Source: Olivibacter domesticus
GTDB taxonomy: Bacteria > Bacteroidota > Bacteroidia > Sphingobacteriales > Sphingobacteriaceae
Assembly (NCBI RefSeq): GCF_900109575.1
Contig: NZ_FOAF01000007.1
Span: forward strand, 186,001 to 250,000
Reading direction: 5' to 3'
Length of the DNA: 64,000 nucleotides
Shown: positions 1-9,150 of the stretch, one piece after another
Layout: each line of letters starts with the position of its first letter
Numbering within the stretch: the stretch's first letter is position 1
Notes under the pieces: model-generated
What the model was told of the DNA's origin: nothing
Database searches by the model: none
Seen by the model: only the letters and a program-made list of their open reading frames with translations
Program-made: the position numbers and the translations under genes

Positions 1-863
1 TGTCCGGGCCGAGCGGCCATGATATGTCCCTTTAAGGGTCTTCCAACCAAGGCTAAATCACCAATCATGTCAAGCAACTTATGACGAGCAGGTTCGTTTT
101 GATGACGTAATTTGATATTATTTAAAATGCCTTCGCGCGCTACATCAATATCTTCTCTATTAAAAAGTTTCGCTAGGTGCTTCAATTCGTCCTTACTTAC
201 ATCTTTATCTACTACCACAATTGCATTGTTCAGATCTCCACCTTTAATCAAATTATGTTCCAATAACATTTCAAGCTCATGTAGAAAACAAAATGTCCTT
301 GAAGAAGCTACTTCCTTTTTAAATTCACTAATACTAGTGATTGCAGAGTGCTGGCTTCCCAAAACCGGAGAATTATAATCAATCATACAAGTAAATCGGT
401 AACCATCTAAGGGCATAGCAACCATTTCGACTTTTCGTTCTGTTTCGGTATAATGTATATTGTGGGGTATTTCATAATATTCCCTATCGGCTTCTTGATC
501 TTTATATCCTGCTTTCTCAATTGCTTCCACATAAACCAACGCACTTCCATCCATAATAGGCACTTCCGGCCCATCAATCTCCACCAATACATTGTCAATT
601 TCCATGCCTACCAATGACGCTAGCAAATGCTCTACCGTGCTAACGCTAGCGCCATTTTGAGAGATGGTAGTCCCTCTAGAAGTATCCGTCACATTATCAA
701 CATCAGCATCAATGATAGGTTGCCCTTCCATATCAACCCGCTTGAATTTATATCCATGATTTACAGGGGCCGGTTTGAAAACCAATGTAGCTGGTTTACC
801 TGTATGAAGCCCAACTCCTGAAATAGTAATTTCTGAATTTAATGTTCTTTGTTTAACATTCAT
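1..863 (-). CDS. lpxC: LpxC, UDP-3-O-acyl-GlcNAc deacetylase (3' end outside window; probably LpxC-FabZ fusion)
   Basis: Catalyses the zinc-dependent deacetylation that commits UDP-acyl-GlcNAc to lipid A synthesis, in the cytoplasm. The first 287 codons are visible, opening MNVKQRTLNSEITISGVGLH, which is the usual LpxC N-terminus (GxGLHTG). The zinc-ligand motif STVEHLLASL lies near residue 60 and the segment EGILNNIKLRH near residue 240. The coding sequence runs off the window at base 1. In Bacteroidota LpxC is normally fused to the FabZ 3-hydroxyacyl-ACP dehydratase; that part would lie outside the window and is inferred only. It follows lpxD by 51 nt on the same strand, consistent with an lpxD-lpxC(fabZ) operon. 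The ATG at 863 fits the family start. Confidence 0.95.
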   Translation of the reverse strand, partial: MNVKQRTLNSEITISGVGLHTGKPATLVFKPAPVNHGYKFKRVDMEGQPIIDADVDNVTDTSRGTTISQNGASVSTVEHLLASLVGMEIDNVLVEIDGPEVPIMDGSALVYVEAIEKAGYKDQEADREYYEIPHNIHYTETERKVEMVAMPLDGYRFTCMIDYNSPVLGSQHSAITSISEFKKEVASSRTFCFLHELEMLLEHNLIKGGDLNNAIVVVDKDVSKDELKHLAKLFNREDIDVAREGILNNIKLRHQNEPARHKLLDMIGDLALVGRPLKGHIMAARPG

Positions 864-914
864 TTTCTTGCATAATTTTTCACTGATGTCTCTTTTATTT
901 CCATCATCAGCCTA

Positions 915-1961
915 TTATTTATTTTTTTCTTCTTTAAATTCCTTTAAGATCTTTTCCAGCTGATCAATACGCCGTTCTAAATCGGGTAGCCTTTGCAATA
1001 CAACCTGCGCACGCATCTGGGTTTGGAATTGGCTTGCCGGCGTACCTGCCCATTTTAATCCGGGATCCTCAATGGATCGGTTAATACCGGATTGCGCCTG
1101 CACCTGTGTTCCATCTGCTATAGTTATATGTCCTACTGCTCCTACCTGACCACCAAGGATGACCTGCTTACCTACCTTTGTACTGCCAGAAATACCCGTT
1201 TGAGCTGCTATTACTGAATTTTCACCGACTTCTACATTATGAGCCAATTGGATTAGATTATCTAATTTAACACCCTTCCGCACTATAGTGTGCCCCATTG
1301 TGGCTCGATCTATCGTCGTATTAGCACCTATCTCTACTTGGTCTTCAATCACAACATTTCCAATCTGACTAATCTTGCGATAAGTACCATCTTCTTGCGG
1401 AGCAAAACCAAATCCATCACTGCCAATGACAGCGCCTGAATGGATTGTTACTTGTTCACCAAGGACACAATCATGGTAAATTTTAACTCCAGGAAATAAG
1501 ATCGCTCCATTCCCTATTTGTACATTATCTCCAATATAAACTTGTGGATAAACACTCACATTATCTCCCAGAACTACCTCAGCGCCGATATAGGAAAAAG
1601 CGCCGATATATACGTCGTTGCCAATCTTTGCTGTGGGGTGAATAAATGAAGGTTCTTCAATTCCAGTCTTATGGAATCGAATATTGTTATATTGATCTAA
1701 TAATAATGTGATGGCCGTATAGGCATTTTTCACCCGGATTAAAGTAGCATTTATAGCTGCTTCAATTTCCAAATCATTATTCACTATAACAACTGATGCT
1801 CCAGTAGTATATAGATAGTTTTCATATTTAGGGTTTGCAAGAAAAGTGAGCCCTCCTTCAGTAGCTTCCTCAATTTTTTCCACCCGCGATACCACAACAT
1901 CTCCATTTCCTTCAATAGAACCGTTAACGATTTCGCTAATTTGTTTCGCAGTAAATTGCAT
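915..1961 (-). CDS. lpxD: LpxD, UDP-3-O-(3-hydroxyacyl)glucosamine N-acyltransferase
   Basis: Transfers a 3-hydroxyacyl chain from ACP to the amine made by LpxC, the third step of lipid A synthesis. The 348-residue protein has the usual LpxD plan: an N-terminal uridine-binding domain (about 1-100) with the [11 protein letters not shown] motif, a left-handed parallel beta-helix of hexapeptide repeats (about 105-310; for example [14 protein letters not shown] and [14 protein letters not shown]) and a C-terminal helix ([15 protein letters not shown]). The catalytic His is probably in [10 protein letters not shown] near residue 240. It lies between an HD phosphohydrolase gene and lpxC on the same strand. 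A promoter box ends four bases before the ATG, so it may also be made from a leaderless transcript. Confidence 0.96.
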   Translation of the reverse strand: MQFTAKQISEIVNGSIEGNGDVVVSRVEKIEEATEGGLTFLANPKYENYLYTTGASVVIVNNDLEIEAAINATLIRVKNAYTAITLLLDQYNNIRFHKTGIEEPSFIHPTAKIGNDVYIGAFSYIGAEVVLGDNVSVYPQVYIGDNVQIGNGAILFPGVKIYHDCVLGEQVTIHSGAVIGSDGFGFAPQEDGTYRKISQIGNVVIEDQVEIGANTTIDRATMGHTIVRKGVKLDNLIQLAHNVEVGENSVIAAQTGISGSTKVGKQVILGGQVGAVGHITIADGTQVQAQSGINRSIEDPGLKWAGTPASQFQTQMRAQVVLQRLPDLERRIDQLEKILKEFKEEKNK

Positions 1962-1965
1962 CGCG

Positions 1966-1973
1966 CAAATTTA
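1966..1973 (-). promoter_or_regulatory. lpxD promoter -7 box abutting the start codon
   Basis: On the minus strand the box reads TAAATTTG (consensus TAnnTTTG). A TTTG -33 element lies at 1993-1996, exactly 19 nt upstream. Only four bases separate the box from the lpxD ATG, so transcription should begin at or within a few bases of the start codon. Confidence 0.75.
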
Positions 1974-2023
1974 TATGTTAAATTATTATGAACAAATTTA
2001 AATTCCTTTGTCTATCAACTACA

Positions 2024-3250
2024 TTAATGAATTTCTTTTGGATAGGCAATCATAAATTTCTGGACTTTTTTGGCAAGCACTTCTAAATTCGACAAGTCAG
2101 AAGCCGTCGTAATATCCTGAATAGTGCCATCCTTCATTAAAATATTTATATTCCCTTCACCCAAATCATAGGCACTATTCTCTACCAATTGAGTAAAAAC
2201 AAAATAATGTACTTCTTCTTCTGATACATTAAACAATTTCATGGCAGCAACTCTCAGCTGTTCAATCTTCTCGGCCGAGGGAATATTATTGCTAAGTTCT
2301 ACATGATAAAGTCTTCTATTCATAAATCGATCACAAAGCTTAGCTAGCACCTTGTCTTCACTCAATACACCCATTTTAACCGTCGCCAGCACATCGGTAT
2401 CATCCAGCATTATAAAGTGCTGTAAGTGATTTTTATCGCTAATAAAATCATCCTTAGTAAGCCTATTTTTTATAAAATGTCTTAATGATGAAGTAGAAAA
2501 AACGTCTATGCCTTTATCTGTTAATTCTTTGGCTCGCTGCAAAATCTTTATTAACATCTGCTCTGCACTAAGAACAGTCTTATGCAAGTAAACCTGCCAG
2601 TACATCAATCTCCTGGCAATCAAAAATTTTTCTACTGAGTAGATCCCCTTTTGCTCCACCACCAATCCGTTATTTGCTACATTCAGCATTTTAATGATCC
2701 TATCAAAACTTATTACTCCTTCAGACACCCCTGTAAAAAAACTATCCCTATTTAAATAGTCCATACGATCGGTATCCAATTGGCTTGCTACTAATTGATG
2801 AAGGAAATGTTTAGGATATTTATCTTTAAAAATTTCAATAGCCATTGTGAGTTTTCCTTCAAACATTTGATTTAGCTCATTCATTATTAACGATGAAATG
2901 TGTTCATGTGATACACCCTGAACTAAGGTATGTTCTAAAGAATGAGAAAATGGCCCATGACCAATGTCGTGTAATAGTATAGCAATAGTAGCGGCTTCTT
3001 CTTCTTCTGGACTAATATCAATGTCTTTGCCTTTTAGCGTTTCGAGCGCCAAACCCATTAGGTGCATCGCTCCCAGTGCGTGTTGAAAACGCGTATGCAA
3101 GGCCCCTGGATAAACTAAATGGGTTAAGCTTACTTGTTTAATATAACGCAAACGCTGGAAGTATCGATGCTGAATTAAATCAAATACCAAATCAGACGGA
3201 ATGGATACAAAACCGTAGACGGGGTCGTTGATAATTTTTTTCTTATTCAA
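2024..3250 (-). CDS. HD-domain phosphohydrolase, dNTPase-like
   Basis: A 408-residue cytoplasmic protein of the HD superfamily. The metal-binding HD signature is seen as HDIGHGPFSHSLEH near residues 93-106, with an upstream HTRFQHALGAMHL block typical of the dGTPase/SAMHD1-like group and a later LDTDRMDYLNRD segment that completes the family pattern. The probable activity is hydrolysis of a nucleotide triphosphate; the substrate cannot be read from sequence. The start codon is TTG at 3250: there is no suitable ATG nearby, and the MNKKKIINDPVYGFV N-terminus matches homologues. It is followed 62 nt later by lpxD on the same strand. Confidence 0.85.
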   Translation of the reverse strand: MNKKKIINDPVYGFVSIPSDLVFDLIQHRYFQRLRYIKQVSLTHLVYPGALHTRFQHALGAMHLMGLALETLKGKDIDISPEEEEAATIAILLHDIGHGPFSHSLEHTLVQGVSHEHISSLIMNELNQMFEGKLTMAIEIFKDKYPKHFLHQLVASQLDTDRMDYLNRDSFFTGVSEGVISFDRIIKMLNVANNGLVVEQKGIYSVEKFLIARRLMYWQVYLHKTVLSAEQMLIKILQRAKELTDKGIDVFSTSSLRHFIKNRLTKDDFISDKNHLQHFIMLDDTDVLATVKMGVLSEDKVLAKLCDRFMNRRLYHVELSNNIPSAEKIEQLRVAAMKLFNVSEEEVHYFVFTQLVENSAYDLGEGNINILMKDGTIQDITTASDLSNLEVLAKKVQKFMIAYPKEIH

Positions 3251-3442
3251 TAGTTAAAAAAATTTAAAGCACAAAGGTGCTATTTTTTAATGAAACCTTT
3301 ATGCATAAACCTTTATTCTCCCTATATAATTAATCAAATCTAATCGGATTTAAAATATACCGCTGTTAATTTATGTTAAAAATAACATACGGGTACAAAC
3401 ATTTCAGTAAGTTCGTATCTATTATAATATAGCCATTCTTTA

Positions 3443-3450
3443 TAACTTTG
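3443..3450 (+). promoter_or_regulatory. porX promoter -7 box
   Basis: TAACTTTG matches the Bacteroidota -7 consensus TAnnTTTG about 60 nt before the porX ATG at 3512. I see no clean TTTG at the usual -33 spacing. Confidence 0.5.
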
Positions 3451-3511
3451 TAAAGTAAGCTTACTTTGATTTTTACATAGCTTCGGAAAAAGCTATTAAT
3501 TTAATTGTAAC

Positions 3512-5065
3512 ATGCAAGAAACTAATATATTATGGGCGGACGATGAGATTGATTTACTCAAACCTCATATTATGCTTCTCAACGAAAAAGGGTACTTTGT
3601 CAAAACCGTCACTAACGGGCATGACGCAGTAGAAGCTTTTAAAAATTCATATTTTGACCTCGTCTTTTTAGACGAGAATATGCCCGGACTTACCGGACTA
3701 GAAACACTTGGCATCCTGAAAGGAATAAATCCTTCAGTACCAATGGTCATGGTAACAAAAAACGAAGAAGAATTTCTAATGGAAGATGCTATTGGCTCTC
3801 AAATAGATGACTATCTCATTAAACCCGTTAACCCCAAGCAGATTCTATTAACCATAAAAAAATTAACTGACAATAAACGTTTAGTTAGTGAAAAAACATC
3901 CATGGCTTATCAGCAAGAGTTCAGAACCTTAGGGATGACGCTCAATGATAACCTAGATTTCAATGAGTGGGTTGATGTATATAAAAAACTTGTTTATTGG
4001 GAGCTATCTTTAGAAAAGCTTGAAGACGAGGGGATGCATGAAATTCTTACCATGCAAAAAGCAGAAGCTAATGCTCAGTTTTCTAAGTTCGTTGAAAAAA
4101 ATTACCCAAATTGGATAAAAAACCCTGAGAGCGGGCCTGTTACCTCGCATCAGCTGCTAAAGAAAAAAGTATTCCCCACCCTTGAAAGTGGAAAGCCTAC
4201 GTTTTTCTTTTTGATAGATAACTTAAGATACGATCAGTGGAAAGTAATTAATGACATCATTGGCAATTATTATCGCTTAGATGAAGAAGAGACCTATTAC
4301 AGCATCTTACCAACTGCTACCCAATATGCACGTAATGCGATCTTCAGTGGAATGATGCCCTTAGATATGGAAAAACATTTCCCAAATTTATGGCAAAACG
4401 ATGAAGATGAGGGTGGAAAAAACCTCTATGAAGAAGATTTCCTTGCCGCTCAAATAAAAAATACGCTTAGAAAAGAGTGTAAATTTTCTTACAATAAGAT
4501 TCTTACCTTGGAACAAGGGCGGGACATTACCGAAAATTTGCCTAATTTAATGGGTAATGACTTAAATGTGCTTGTGTATAATTTTGTCGATATGCTTTCT
4601 CATGCTAGAACAGACATGGCCATGATTAGAGAGCTGGCAAACGATGAAGCGGCCTATCGCTCACTTACCGTATCATGGTTTAAACATTCACCTTTACTAG
4701 ATGCGTTGAAATGGTTATCACAAAAAAATGTAAGGGTTATTATAACCACTGATCATGGAACTATCCGAGTAAAGCATGCCAGCAAGGTAATTGGTGATCG
4801 TAACACGAACAGTAATTTAAGATATAAACAAGGAAAAAATCTTAATTTTATAGATAAGGATGTGCTGCATATTAAAAACCCGCATGATGCAAAACTTCCC
4901 AAGCTACATGTTAGCTCAAGTTTTATTTTTGCGAAGGAAGACACCTATTTTGTATATCCTAACAACTATAATCAGTTTGTGAATTACTTTAATGAAACTT
5001 TTCAGCATGGTGGGATTTCACTGGAAGAAATGATTATACCATACATTACTTACAGCACAAAATAA
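3512..5065 (+). CDS. porX: PorX, response regulator with PglZ effector domain
   Basis: A 517-residue protein with an N-terminal CheY-like receiver (about 1-120) and a C-terminal PglZ/alkaline-phosphatase-like domain (about 200-515). The receiver has the acidic pocket (WADDE), the phospho-acceptor Asp in FLDENMP, the switch Thr in MVTKNEE and the Lys in LIKPVNP. The effector part shows FFFLIDNLRYDQW and TTDHGTIRVKHA, metal-binding positions of the PglZ fold. This architecture is PorX, which with the kinase PorY controls type IX secretion in Bacteroidota and has been reported to act as a zinc phosphodiesterase. No porY or T9SS structural gene is in the window. It is followed by tsaE and ald on the same strand. 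Confidence 0.93.
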   Translation: MQETNILWADDEIDLLKPHIMLLNEKGYFVKTVTNGHDAVEAFKNSYFDLVFLDENMPGLTGLETLGILKGINPSVPMVMVTKNEEEFLMEDAIGSQIDDYLIKPVNPKQILLTIKKLTDNKRLVSEKTSMAYQQEFRTLGMTLNDNLDFNEWVDVYKKLVYWELSLEKLEDEGMHEILTMQKAEANAQFSKFVEKNYPNWIKNPESGPVTSHQLLKKKVFPTLESGKPTFFFLIDNLRYDQWKVINDIIGNYYRLDEEETYYSILPTATQYARNAIFSGMMPLDMEKHFPNLWQNDEDEGGKNLYEEDFLAAQIKNTLRKECKFSYNKILTLEQGRDITENLPNLMGNDLNVLVYNFVDMLSHARTDMAMIRELANDEAAYRSLTVSWFKHSPLLDALKWLSQKNVRVIITTDHGTIRVKHASKVIGDRNTNSNLRYKQGKNLNFIDKDVLHIKNPHDAKLPKLHVSSSFIFAKEDTYFVYPNNYNQFVNYFNETFQHGGISLEEMIIPYITYSTK

Positions 5066-5132
5066 ACAAGGAGCTTAATGGCGGCGCTTTCCATCATCAA
5101 TAAATATGTGTAAGCGATCTTCAGTATTAAAA

Positions 5133-5555
5133 ATGGATATTACTGTTAACAATATAAATGAATTACCCCTTATTTCTGCACAGATTTTAAACTATATAGC
5201 AGATTATCGGGTAATTCTTTTTTTTGCTCCGATGGGAGCCGGAAAAACAACACTCATAAATGAACTCTGTAAGCAATTAGGCGTGACAGACCAACCTTCT
5301 AGTCCAACCTTCTCTATCGTAAATGAATATCAAAGCGTTAACGGTGCTGTTTATCATTTCGATTTTTATCGGTTAAAAGATGAGCAGGAAGCCTATGATC
5401 TGGGATACGAAGATTATTTCTTTTCGGGTAATTACTGTTTTGTTGAGTGGCCGGAAAAAATAAGCAATTTACTTCCGTCAGTAGCCGTTTCAGTATTCAT
5501 TTCAGTATTGGCGGATGGTACAAGAAAAATTGTCTTGCAGAAAGGCTTGAGCTAA
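5133..5555 (+). CDS. tsaE: TsaE, tRNA threonylcarbamoyladenosine synthesis ATPase
   Basis: ATPase subunit of the TsaBDE complex that makes the t6A modification of ANN-decoding tRNAs. The 140-residue protein (normal length) contains the P-loop APMGAGKTTLI near residues 31-41, the PSSPTFSIVNEY block and the HFDFYRLKDEQEAYDLG and FVEWPEK motifs that mark the family. An earlier in-frame ATG at 5106 would add nine residues; the ATG at 5133 is preferred because family members begin close to the M-D-I-T segment. It lies 67 nt after porX on the same strand. Confidence 0.93.
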   Translation: MDITVNNINELPLISAQILNYIADYRVILFFAPMGAGKTTLINELCKQLGVTDQPSSPTFSIVNEYQSVNGAVYHFDFYRLKDEQEAYDLGYEDYFFSGNYCFVEWPEKISNLLPSVAVSVFISVLADGTRKIVLQKGLS

Positions 5556-5728
5556 ATCTTAGACTACTCTTTGCTGCCGATTTTTTGTCCTAAATTTAAC
5601 ATATTATTGTTACTTAATCAAACCCAACGAGAACCTAACTGCATAGATTTAGGTTACAAAGCAATGATACCGATAAATCTTGATTGTTTTTTGTAAATTG
5701 ACCCGATTTTTGTGTAATTGAGATCAAT

Positions 5729-6940
5729 ATGACCGAATTATCTAACTTGGCGCGACAAGCCATGATGCAGCCACAGGAGGCAATGCTAGAAACAGGCAAG
5801 AGAAAGAACAGCTTAGTCATTGGATTGCCAAAAGAACTAAGTTTTCAGGAAAACCGCATAGCCTTAACACCTTTATCCGTTGCGTTATTAGTAGAAAATG
5901 GCCACCAAATCATGTTGGAATCTGGCGCTGGTAACGGTGCCAACTTCTTGGATCACCATTACAGTGAGCAAGGTGCAATTATTGTACATGAAAGGGAACG
6001 CATTTACACTTGTGACATTATTATCAAGATTGGGGCCCCTTCACTCGAAGAAATCGCCATGATGAAAACTGGCCAGGTACTCTTTTCAAGTCAGCAACCC
6101 TCGTTACTTGGCTTTGAGCATCTCCAGGCAATGATGAAGAAAAAAATCACCGCTTTATCTTACGAATACCTTCGTGACGAAGACAATATATTAACAGTAG
6201 TGAGGGCCATGAGTGAAATCGTCGGAGCAACTTCTATTCTTGTTGCTGCCGAATATTTAAGTAATATATTTAATGGCAAAGGGCTCATGTTAGGGGGTGT
6301 GACAGGCGTACCACCTACCGAAATAGTTATTATTGGCGCGGGAACAGTTGGCGAATACGCTACGCGAACTGCGCTCGCACTGGGAGCTCAGGTAAAAGTT
6401 TTTGATAACTCCCTTTACAGGCTTAGAAGGCTTCAAAATAATTTAGGAAACAAAGTATTTACGTCCGTTATTCAACCGATCGTTTTGCAAAAAGCCGTAT
6501 TATCATGCGATGTTGTGATTGGAGCCATGCGTGCAACAAATGGTAGGAGCCCTTGTATTATCACAGAAGAAACCGTATCGAGAATGAAACCCAATTCTGT
6601 ATTGATAGATGTAAGCATTGATCAAGGAGGATGTTTTGAAACGTCGCATATTACTAATCATGCTGATCCTATTTTCAGAAAATACGATGTTATTCACTAT
6701 TGTGTCCCAAATATTGCCTCTCGTGTAGCGAGAACCGCCACTTATGCCTTAACAAACATTTTCACCCCCATTTTGTTGGATATTGGGGAACAAGGTGGGC
6801 TCTTAAATGTGATATGGAATAAGCCGGGTGTAAGAAACGCCGTTTATCTCTATCAAGGGCAGTTAACTAATAAAGACATCGCCCATAAGTTTAATTTAAC
6901 GCCAAAGGATCTTGAGTTATTAATCGTATCGCACAGATAA
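5729..6940 (+). CDS. ald: Alanine dehydrogenase
   Basis: NAD-dependent interconversion of L-alanine with pyruvate and ammonia. The 403-residue protein has the AlaDH/PNT N-terminal domain beginning IGLPKELSFQENRIALTP (near residue 32, with the substrate-site Arg), and a Rossmann NAD-binding domain with IIGAGTVGEYATRTALALGA near residues 205-225. The later segments VLIDVSIDQGGCFETS and YCVPNIASRVARTATYAL are AlaDH signatures. The first 28 residues or so are a non-conserved extension typical of Bacteroidota copies; a downstream Met is possible but unproved. A near-consensus box GATTTTTG lies about 20 nt upstream. Confidence 0.92.
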   Translation: MTELSNLARQAMMQPQEAMLETGKRKNSLVIGLPKELSFQENRIALTPLSVALLVENGHQIMLESGAGNGANFLDHHYSEQGAIIVHERERIYTCDIIIKIGAPSLEEIAMMKTGQVLFSSQQPSLLGFEHLQAMMKKKITALSYEYLRDEDNILTVVRAMSEIVGATSILVAAEYLSNIFNGKGLMLGGVTGVPPTEIVIIGAGTVGEYATRTALALGAQVKVFDNSLYRLRRLQNNLGNKVFTSVIQPIVLQKAVLSCDVVIGAMRATNGRSPCIITEETVSRMKPNSVLIDVSIDQGGCFETSHITNHADPIFRKYDVIHYCVPNIASRVARTATYALTNIFTPILLDIGEQGGLLNVIWNKPGVRNAVYLYQGQLTNKDIAHKFNLTPKDLELLIVSHR

Positions 6941-6971
6941 TACCTTTGGGTTTACTTGTGTTAACGTATTC

Positions 6972-7940
6972 ATGAAAATTTTAAAGAAACAGTTTTTTAA
7001 AGATTCTTTTACATTGCTCAAAGCAACAGTAGTAGGATTTGGAGATGATAAAGTTTCCAAAATGAGTGCGGCCCTTTCTTATTATACGATTTTCGCATTA
7101 GCACCTTTATTAATTATTGTATTAGCTGTAGTAAGTTTTGTATTAGGAGATGATGCACAACAAGGGAAAATTTTCCAGCAGATCAACGAATATGTAGGAG
7201 CGGACGCCGCAGCATTAATACAGTCACTTATACAGAACCTTTCAGTAGGAAAGGGCTCTTTAATAGCAACAATTATTGGCGTGGGAACATTAATTTTTGC
7301 TTCAACAAAAGTCTTTGTTGAAATGCAAGATTCCCTAAATATGATTTTCAATGTAAAGCCTAAACCTAAACGTGGATGGGTCAAGATATTGGTCGACCGT
7401 GCGTTGTCTTTTTCATTAGTGCTAATACTTGGATTTCTATTAGTTGTATCCTTACTACTTAATGTAATAATTTCTTTTATAAGCAGCTCGCTAATTAAAT
7501 ATTTGCCTGATTTAACAATTTTTGGTCTAAACTTATTCGATGAGACTACCAATGTGGTGCTTTACCTAACAAATACGGTTATCACATTTTTTGTGTTAGC
7601 GGTTCTTTTTGGATCCATTTTCAAATTTTTACCAGATGTTAAAATCAAATGGAAAGATGTCCGTGCTGGAGCTTTCTTTACCGCTATCCTGTTTATGATA
7701 GGCAAATGGGGTATTGGTTTATATATGCAGTATGCAGCCCCAGCCTCCGGATATGGTGCTGCAGGTTCAATAGTCATCATATTGCTATGGATTAATTATA
7801 CCTCTTCCATTCTGTTTTTTGGCGCCGAATTTACAGAAAAGAACGCAGAAATGTTTGGCGACGGCATTCATCCTTCTTCCATTGCTGTTAGGATAAATCA
7901 TAGTGAGGAAACTGGTAAAGCATCCTTTAAAGAGACCTAA
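6972..7940 (+). CDS. YihY/BrkB family inner-membrane protein
   Basis: A 322-residue polytopic membrane protein of the YihY (formerly 'ribonuclease BN', BrkB) family. About six hydrophobic helices are visible, including ALSYYTIFALAPLLIIVLAV (45-65) and the C-terminal IVIILLWINYTSSILFFGAE. The A-L-S-Y-Y-T-I-F-A-L-A-P-L segment is the family hallmark. The biochemical role is unknown in the family. It starts 32 nt after ald on the same strand, and its stop is only 8 bp from the convergent oxyR stop. Confidence 0.9.
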   Translation: MKILKKQFFKDSFTLLKATVVGFGDDKVSKMSAALSYYTIFALAPLLIIVLAVVSFVLGDDAQQGKIFQQINEYVGADAAALIQSLIQNLSVGKGSLIATIIGVGTLIFASTKVFVEMQDSLNMIFNVKPKPKRGWVKILVDRALSFSLVLILGFLLVVSLLLNVIISFISSSLIKYLPDLTIFGLNLFDETTNVVLYLTNTVITFFVLAVLFGSIFKFLPDVKIKWKDVRAGAFFTAILFMIGKWGIGLYMQYAAPASGYGAAGSIVIILLWINYTSSILFFGAEFTEKNAEMFGDGIHPSSIAVRINHSEETGKASFKET

Positions 7941-7947
7941 ACCATGC

Positions 7948-8886
7948 TTAACTTATACCCATAATTTCCTTTTTCTTTCTACTTTTAAATCGTTTTGGTA
8001 AAACTGCGAGAATCTCTTCCTTCAATGCCTCAATAGCCTTTTTCTTTAAGTAGTTTTCTTGCGTTACAAGACTTATTTCCCGAACAGGTTCAGGCGATTT
8101 AAAATACCGGACTTTATCCAGCTCTTTTACAGAAAATTCAGCAATGCTTAATTCAGGCATAATGGTTACACCGGCATTCATATCAACCATTCTTTTTAAC
8201 GTTTCCACACTACCTGTATTATATTCAAAAGCCTCATCTGGGTGCATAGATTTTCTTCGATTACAAATGTTAAGCACCTGATTTCGCATGCAATGCCCTT
8301 CATTTAAGAGCCATAACTTTTCACTTAAAATATCATTCGCCGTAACAGCCTTTTTAGTGTTAAGCTCGCTCTCTTTCGAAATGTAGGCAACAAATGTTTC
8401 ATAAAACAAGGGGTGCTCTTGTAAATTGCTTTCGTGAACAGGGGTTGACAAAATACCACAATCTAACAATCCTACCTTTAGCTCCCGAATAATTTTTTCT
8501 GTGGTATATTCCCAAACATGCAAATGGAGCTTTGGGTAATTCCCCATAAAATTACCTAATACCTTTGGCAGCAAATAGGGAGCAATAGTAGGGATAACCC
8601 CGATTCTAAGCTCACCTTCTAATTCTCTATTTTTATAAGCGACAATTTCTTTTATTTTCTGGCTTTCCAAAACAGCAGCTCGCGCCTGTTTAATGATCTC
8701 TTCCCCTATTTCAGTAGGAACCACAGGCTGTCGTGTCCGATCAAAAATCCGTGCACCTAAAGATTCTTCTAATTTTTGAATTTGCATACTCAATGTGGGT
8801 TGCGTAACAAAACACCTTTCGGCGGCGGCAACAAAACTTCTATATGTATCTACAGCTATAATATATTCTAATTGGACCAGGGTCAT
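7948..8886 (-). CDS. oxyR: OxyR, peroxide-sensing LysR-type activator
   Basis: LysR-family regulator: N-terminal winged helix (LVQLEYIIAVDTYRSFVAAA... QPTLSMQIQKLE) and a C-terminal periplasmic-binding-like sensor domain. The sensor segment NEGHCMRNQVLNIC carries two cysteines nine residues apart, matching the redox pair of E. coli OxyR (C199/C208), so disulfide-based H2O2 sensing is likely. I take the ATG at 8886, which gives 312 residues and the normal LysR N-terminus; longer readings add a tail that overlaps its promoter box. It is isolated from the peroxiredoxin genes at 54 kb, which it might regulate; that link is inference. Confidence 0.93.
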   Translation of the reverse strand: MTLVQLEYIIAVDTYRSFVAAAERCFVTQPTLSMQIQKLEESLGARIFDRTRQPVVPTEIGEEIIKQARAAVLESQKIKEIVAYKNRELEGELRIGVIPTIAPYLLPKVLGNFMGNYPKLHLHVWEYTTEKIIRELKVGLLDCGILSTPVHESNLQEHPLFYETFVAYISKESELNTKKAVTANDILSEKLWLLNEGHCMRNQVLNICNRRKSMHPDEAFEYNTGSVETLKRMVDMNAGVTIMPELSIAEFSVKELDKVRYFKSPEPVREISLVTQENYLKKKAIEALKEEILAVLPKRFKSRKKKEIMGIS

Positions 8887-8905
8887 ACTATCAATTTTAT
8901 TTATA

Positions 8906-8913
8906 CAAACATA
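8906..8913 (-). promoter_or_regulatory. oxyR promoter -7 box
   Basis: Minus-strand TATGTTTG fits TAnnTTTG, 19 nt upstream of the chosen ATG. This gives a very short 5' leader and supports the downstream start. Confidence 0.5.
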
Positions 8914-9065
8914 AGAATTATTGATGTAAATCATGAACCCCTGAGCGTTATCTTTGGTTTCAACAAGCATCGTGTTAAACCTATCATGCAGGCCATCTTG
9001 TGCTTGCCTGGTAGATTTAACATTATTTCACTAAAACTAAGCTGTAGGGGTTAAGAACATTTTTG

Positions 9066-9073
9066 TACTTTTG
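9066..9073 (+). promoter_or_regulatory. Promoter -7 box for the lipoprotein gene at 9151
   Basis: TACTTTTG fits TAnnTTTG and lies 77 nt upstream of the ATG at 9151. No TTTG is seen at the -33 position. Confidence 0.4.
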
Positions 9074-9150
9074 TTTGGACGACTTGGAGAAGTTTGTAGC
9101 ATTTAAGTGCTTAACATAGTTTAATTTCCAGTTGATAAGCAAAAATCCGA

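Noticed and set aside
3268-3281. AGCAC-AAAG-GTGCT hairpin upstream of the HD gene as an attenuator
   Set aside because: Only a 5-bp stem and its T-run is not adjacent; no leader frame is associated.
7948-8970. OxyR starting at 8970
   Set aside because: The extra 28 residues do not look like a LysR N-terminus and overlap the TATGTTTG box.
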